From positions 1,116,001 to 1,180,000 of the forward strand of contig JABELC010000007.1 in assembly GCA_028455995.1 (NCBI GenBank): 64,000 nt of DNA, in the 5' to 3' direction. The notes under the pieces were generated by a model. That model worked only from the letters and a program-made list of their open reading frames with translations, had not been told where the DNA came from and did not search any database. Position numbers and translations under genes: made by a program. Position 1 is the first letter of the stretch; every line of letters starts with the position of its first letter. Source of the DNA: Scleromitrula shiraiana (lineage: Eukaryota > Ascomycota > Leotiomycetes > Helotiales > Sclerotiniaceae). Below are positions 60,292-64,000 of this stretch, in pieces.

Positions 60292-60717
60292 GATTACTTC
60301 GGATGAAGAGTTTGGTTATGGTTGATTTGGGGGAAGAGAATTAGAAGTTAAATGTGCGGGACATTCATACTTTATATATGTTCAAGAATATTGGGTTTCG
60401 GAAACTTTCGGTATGCTGGTAAGTTAGTTATACTTTACTAGTTTTTAAAGGTTTTATTTTGAAGCTATTGACAGCCAGGTGACACGATGACGACAATGAC
60501 TTAGGAATTGAACTATAGTAGCGCCGCCAAGCTAACGTAACTTTCCAACCCACCATTTTTTAACCTCAAGTCGTTCATCCAAAATTTGAAGATATATTAT
60601 TTCTACATCACTTTTTCTTTTCTTCCTTTCTTTTTTCGTGAAGCTTGGTATGTGAATTATAGTGTTTTGTCTTGTACATATTCAAACGTCAAGGGTTTCT
60701 TTCCTTGCTTCGATATC
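60292..60717. promoter_or_regulatory. Divergent promoter region, membrane protein / ATP-grasp genes
   Basis: 426 bases between two start codons pointing apart, the closest divergent pair in the window, so shared regulation is possible. No specific operator recognised. Confidence 0.5.
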
Positions 60718-62280
60718 ATGCCTCTCAATGCTCATTCTCCAATCTATCGTCACTACCTTCAGAATATCATCCTAATCATTCTCTGTGCTTTCTTCACCCC
60801 TTTCATAACATTCATAACGATTACAAGTTACATTATCTCCCCCTTTACCAAAACCGCTAAGCACATAGCCAAGCATCGAAAATGGCGTTCCACTTCTTCC
60901 TTCACCTTTCGACCACGAATCATTCTAGTCACGGGTGTGGGAATGAGTAAAGGACTTACACTAGCTCGAACTTTCTACCGCTCCGGCCATATTGTCATCG
61001 CTGCTGATTTCGAACCCTACTACATACCCGTCAGTGGACACTTCTCCGCCTCAATCAGCAAATTCTATCGGCTTTCAAAACCATCCTCGAAGACATGCAT
61101 ACGAGAAATTATCTCCCTAATTCAGAAAGAGAAAGTTGAACTATGGATATCATGTTCCGGCGTAGCATCAGCAAGTGAAGATGCCCTAGCCGCTGAGCTC
61201 GCCCAAAAGGAAACCAATTGCACCGTCGTACAATTCGGGGTCAAGTTGACAGATACCTTGCACGAGAAATTCTCATTTATCGAAAACACAAAAAGTTTAA
61301 ACTTAAACGTACCACTCACATATCACATCACGTCAATCCGTCAAGCTCTCGCTGTTCTTCATCCAAATCGCATTTTGAAAGTTGATCATTCTTTCATTCT
61401 CAAACCGGAGGGCATGGATGATTCTGTGCGAGCTGATATGACATTACTACCACTTCGTTCATTCTCCGAAACAGAACGTCATGTGAAGAAATTGGCCCCT
61501 TCGGAAAACAGGCCTTTCGTTCTGCAACAATATATCCAAGGTCAAGAATACTGTACGCATGCATCAGTTCTTCGTGGGAAAATCCACTCTTTCGTCGCTT
61601 GTCGCTCTTCGGATCTATTAATGCATTACACTGCTCTACCTTCCTCATGTGCTCTTTCTCGCGCCATGCTACGCTATACAGAATTATACGCCAAGAATGC
61701 CATCTTAACGGGTGCAGAATCAATGACTGGACATTTCTCTCTTGATTTTCTAGTCGATAGTAATGTAGCCAAAGACGCAGAACGTTCCGTGAATGCGGGT
61801 AATACCGTGGTTGAAGAGCTGACGAGGAAAATCTACCCTATAGAATGCAATCCTCGTGTGCATACAGCTATTGTATTATTGAGTGAAGAGGCGGAAGATC
61901 TAGCTGATTCATATCTTTCTCTCCTTCCGGATCACGAATCCAAAGGATTTACAAATGGGCACCGTACATCTTCAGTAGTTGTACCGAAACCACAAACTCC
62001 AGGACGTTATTGGATTGGTCATGATATTATCACCTTGGTTCTCTTACCTATATTCCAATTTCTGAGATTCAAAAAGGGAGTCTTGGATGTAGCGAGTTCT
62101 TTCGTCGAATTTCTGATCCATGTGTTATACTGGAAAGAAGGAACATTTGAGATTTGGGACCCATGGCCTTGGTGGTGTTTGTACGTGATTTACTTGCCGC
62201 TTACATTTCTGGTCAAGATTTGGGAACGGAAGTGGTGGAGTAGATGTAATGTTAGTACGGGGAAGTTCTTTGGGGTTTGA
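60718..62280 (+). CDS. Membrane-anchored ATP-grasp domain protein
   Basis: Intronless frame of 520 residues from the ATG at 60718 (MPLNAHSPIYRHYLQN). The frame is open upstream to about 60586 but hydrophobic and poor there, so 60718 is preferred. An N-terminal transmembrane segment (NIILIILCAFFTPFITFITI) precedes a Rossmann-like pre-ATP-grasp domain (IILVTGVGMSKGLTLARTFYRSGHIVIAADF). The ATP-grasp core follows, with FILKPEGMDDS, FVLQQYIQGQEYCTHASVLRGKI, TGHFSLDFLVD and YPIECNPRVHTAIVLL. The last supplies the Glu/Asn/Arg metal and nucleotide residues. The C-terminal ~100 residues hold more hydrophobic stretches (ITLVLLPIFQFLRF and WWCLYVIYLPLTFLVKIW). ATP-grasp enzymes ligate a carboxylate to an amine or thiol through an acyl phosphate. 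Substrate is unknown. The fold resembles mycosporine-type ligases, but there are no pathway neighbours here. Confidence 0.82.
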   Translation: MPLNAHSPIYRHYLQNIILIILCAFFTPFITFITITSYIISPFTKTAKHIAKHRKWRSTSSFTFRPRIILVTGVGMSKGLTLARTFYRSGHIVIAADFEPYYIPVSGHFSASISKFYRLSKPSSKTCIREIISLIQKEKVELWISCSGVASASEDALAAELAQKETNCTVVQFGVKLTDTLHEKFSFIENTKSLNLNVPLTYHITSIRQALAVLHPNRILKVDHSFILKPEGMDDSVRADMTLLPLRSFSETERHVKKLAPSENRPFVLQQYIQGQEYCTHASVLRGKIHSFVACRSSDLLMHYTALPSSCALSRAMLRYTELYAKNAILTGAESMTGHFSLDFLVDSNVAKDAERSVNAGNTVVEELTRKIYPIECNPRVHTAIVLLSEEAEDLADSYLSLLPDHESKGFTNGHRTSSVVVPKPQTPGRYWIGHDIITLVLLPIFQFLRFKKGVLDVASSFVEFLIHVLYWKEGTFEIWDPWPWWCLYVIYLPLTFLVKIWERKWWSRCNVSTGKFFGV

Positions 62281-63184
62281 AATTGATGATGTGAAGAGAA
62301 GAGAAGAGAAGAGAAGAGAAGAGAAGAGAAGGGCAAAAAAGAAATGAAAAGATGTATTGAAATACATTGATAGCAGTAGCGTTACTCCCCGCATAGATAC
62401 CGGTACACCGATCTTCGAGTCGTATCATCAGCATGTCATTCCAGAAATTGTGTTTTGAAGTTTACCATCTGATCATTTTTATAAAAGATTTATTGATTAC
62501 TCAATCAGAATGACTCGACTGTATGCATAATCATATAGAGTGCAGATTGTCATACAAGTGTTGAGAAAGGAAGAGAAGGCGCAAACAAATTAATTCAACA
62601 GGGTGATCAAGTTCTCACCTCCACAATTCGTGTCTATTCAATAAAAATCTTCTAAAGCAGGACAGCAATTTGAGAAGAAACATTTATGTTGATTCATGCA
62701 AACTTATATATCGATTTCTTCTCATAAATTTGAATCAGCAAACACACTTTCTTTTCGTCGCCACTCCCTCCTCTATTTTTCATATGTGAGCGAAAACAAA
62801 ATGAAAAGCTGATAACGGCGACAATGCAATCTAACCAGAGAAATGCACCGCCATTTTATTGATGGGGTCCGGAATAAACCTTGATATCGCACTCGATCTA
62901 CAAATAATTTCGAATTAATATTTAAGAGGAGATGATATCCATCCAAGTTTTAAAGAAGTACTTTGTTGTCACTTTCAATGTACATATCCTCACTAAAGTC
63001 AACGCAATAACCAGTGATCAACTCACTGGGATAGACGTAAGACCTGGAGAAACGTAGGTATCTATTGGGTATCTTCCTATAACAATCTAAACTCATAATG
63101 CCTGCCAACTCAACCGACACACCCAAACTCACTTCCCCACAAGACGTACGACAAAAGGTAAATATCCTGCTAGGCAGCCATCAA
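62281..63184. other. Intergenic with AAGAG repeat
   Basis: 3' flank of the ATP-grasp gene and, on the right, the 3' side of the partial - strand gene. The only distinct element is an (AAGAG)n array. A 20-codon start-like frame at 63098-63157 is noted as a finding. Confidence 0.5.
62293..62330. repeat. (GAAGA)n pentamer microsatellite
   Basis: Seven head-to-tail AAGAG units right after the stop codon of the ATP-grasp gene. Confidence 0.95.
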
Positions 63185-64000
63185 TCATTCAGGCCTGGCC
63201 GAGCTCTTAACACAAATTTCAAACAACTCATCCACAAACGTTGGTGGGTCAACATCCTCCGTAGCCGATGCCGTGACACCATGACCCCAAGTACTCCCTC
63301 TCTGTTCGAAGCCCCTCCCTTTCCCAGGTCCTTTCTTATCAGACGATTTCTTAACTTCTCTCGTAACCTCCGAACTAACTAATATACCACCCAACGATTG
63401 ATGGGAATCGGCTCTTGGTTTAGTGCCAATCGATTGGCCCGTCTCGTCAGTTTTGTCGATTGATTGGCCCGTCTCGTCAGTTTTGTTAGCATTGCCACTC
63501 AGACGATGTTGCCACATAGTCTTGAGTCTGGAGGGTTTGGCCATCATATCTTTTCTGGTCACGAGTTTGGTAATAACATTCCCAAAAGGATCCATTTCTT
63601 CCACTACTTCGACTTCCAACTGCCTGCTATTGTGGAATCTCCATCGCTGAAGAAGCTTGTTTTCTGCCGCTCCGCGAGCAGTTTCGTCGAATATTGGTGC
63701 AAACTCGCGATATATGGCTCTAGCGAAGAAGGAATGATCCAAGGCATTCTTGTATACACGCTGTTGCAATTTGAAAAGACTGATTGGCGCAAATGCACAC
63801 TTTTTCCCTGGTGCACGACGAGAATGAATAGGCACCATAAGTCGGAATGAGATAAGTAATGCCTCTCCAGGTCGCGAGTTTTCGGATGTACCACGGCATG
63901 GAGCTTTGATGGGTTTGGCAACAAGACACGCTTCGCTGAATATAGGATCACCCATTTCATATTTTAGTGATTGAAGGGTGGTGAGTAGTTCGTTTGAAAA
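63185..64000 (-). CDS. Unrecognised protein, C-terminal part only
   Basis: The frame is open from the window edge at 64000 to a stop at 63185, so 271 residues are visible and the N-terminus is missing. The visible start reads FSNELLTTLQSLKYEMGDP, then RPGEALLISFRLMVPIHSRRAPGKKCAFAPISLFKLQQRVYKNALDHSFF-type sequence, which looks like an ordered domain. The second half is charged and disordered. It contains a nine-residue direct duplication KTDETGQSI (about 63430-63490) and a Lys/Gly-rich stretch KKGPGKGRG. No family recognised. An internal Met at 63955 could be a start, but the open frame upstream makes continuation more likely. Confidence 0.55.
   Translation of the reverse strand, partial: FSNELLTTLQSLKYEMGDPIFSEACLVAKPIKAPCRGTSENSRPGEALLISFRLMVPIHSRRAPGKKCAFAPISLFKLQQRVYKNALDHSFFARAIYREFAPIFDETARGAAENKLLQRWRFHNSRQLEVEVVEEMDPFGNVITKLVTRKDMMAKPSRLKTMWQHRLSGNANKTDETGQSIDKTDETGQSIGTKPRADSHQSLGGILVSSEVTREVKKSSDKKGPGKGRGFEQRGSTWGHGVTASATEDVDPPTFVDELFEICVKSSARPE

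Overview
The window looks like nuclear DNA of a filamentous ascomycete (Pezizomycotina). Genes are split by short introns, mostly 45-150 nt with GTATGT/GTAAGT-type donors. Several predicted proteins are typical of such fungi: an LAP1-type secreted aminopeptidase, a DUF1774-like membrane protein, a peroxisomal Lon protease and a Zn2Cys6 regulator. Intergenic DNA is rich in microsatellites and strand-biased pyrimidine tracts. Low intergenic GC and overall protein character make me lean to Leotiomycetes (Sclerotiniaceae-like). That is an impression, not a proof. I saw no rRNA, tRNA, CRISPR array, intact transposon or virus-like gene by eye.

Layout. (i) 1-1027 (-): end-truncated Ser/Thr-rich secreted protein. 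(ii) 1.0-11.0 kb: long gene-poor stretch with tandem repeats and a pyrimidine-rich + strand. (iii) 11.0-29.7 kb: gene-dense housekeeping block with FKBP prolyl isomerase (+), ubiquitin E1 UBA1 (+), ECM4-type glutathione transferase (+), mitochondrial AFG1-type ATPase (-), R3H-domain protein (-), secreted M28 aminopeptidase (-), DUF1774-like membrane protein (+), and a phosphopantetheinyl transferase fused in frame to a long C-terminal extension (+). (iv) 30.7-38.8 kb: single-pass membrane protein with a Cys-rich ectodomain (-) and, divergent from it, the peroxisomal Lon protease with a C-terminal SRL (+). (v) 38.8-54.1 kb: a 15 kb stretch with no convincing gene, ending in a pyrimidine-rich region that is probably the leader of the next gene. 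(vi) 54.1-56.6 kb: Zn2Cys6 transcription factor whose zinc cluster is assembled across an 8-nt micro-exon. (vii) 59.5-62.3 kb: divergent pair of a small multi-pass membrane protein carrying two suspicious homopolymers (-) and a membrane-anchored ATP-grasp protein (+). (viii) 63.2-64.0 kb (-): C-terminal part of an unrecognised protein that runs off the window.

The genes are mostly unrelated housekeeping functions rather than a metabolic cluster. A loose theme is protein quality control (E1, Lon, AFG1, FKBP) and organelle targeting. The points most worth a second look are the PPTase fusion with an internal presequence-like segment, the 8-nt micro-exon, the two-start FKBP gene, the homopolymer frame problem at 60.2 kb, and the two gene deserts. 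Exon models were made by hand from splice consensus, frame continuity and family resemblance. No search or alignment was run.
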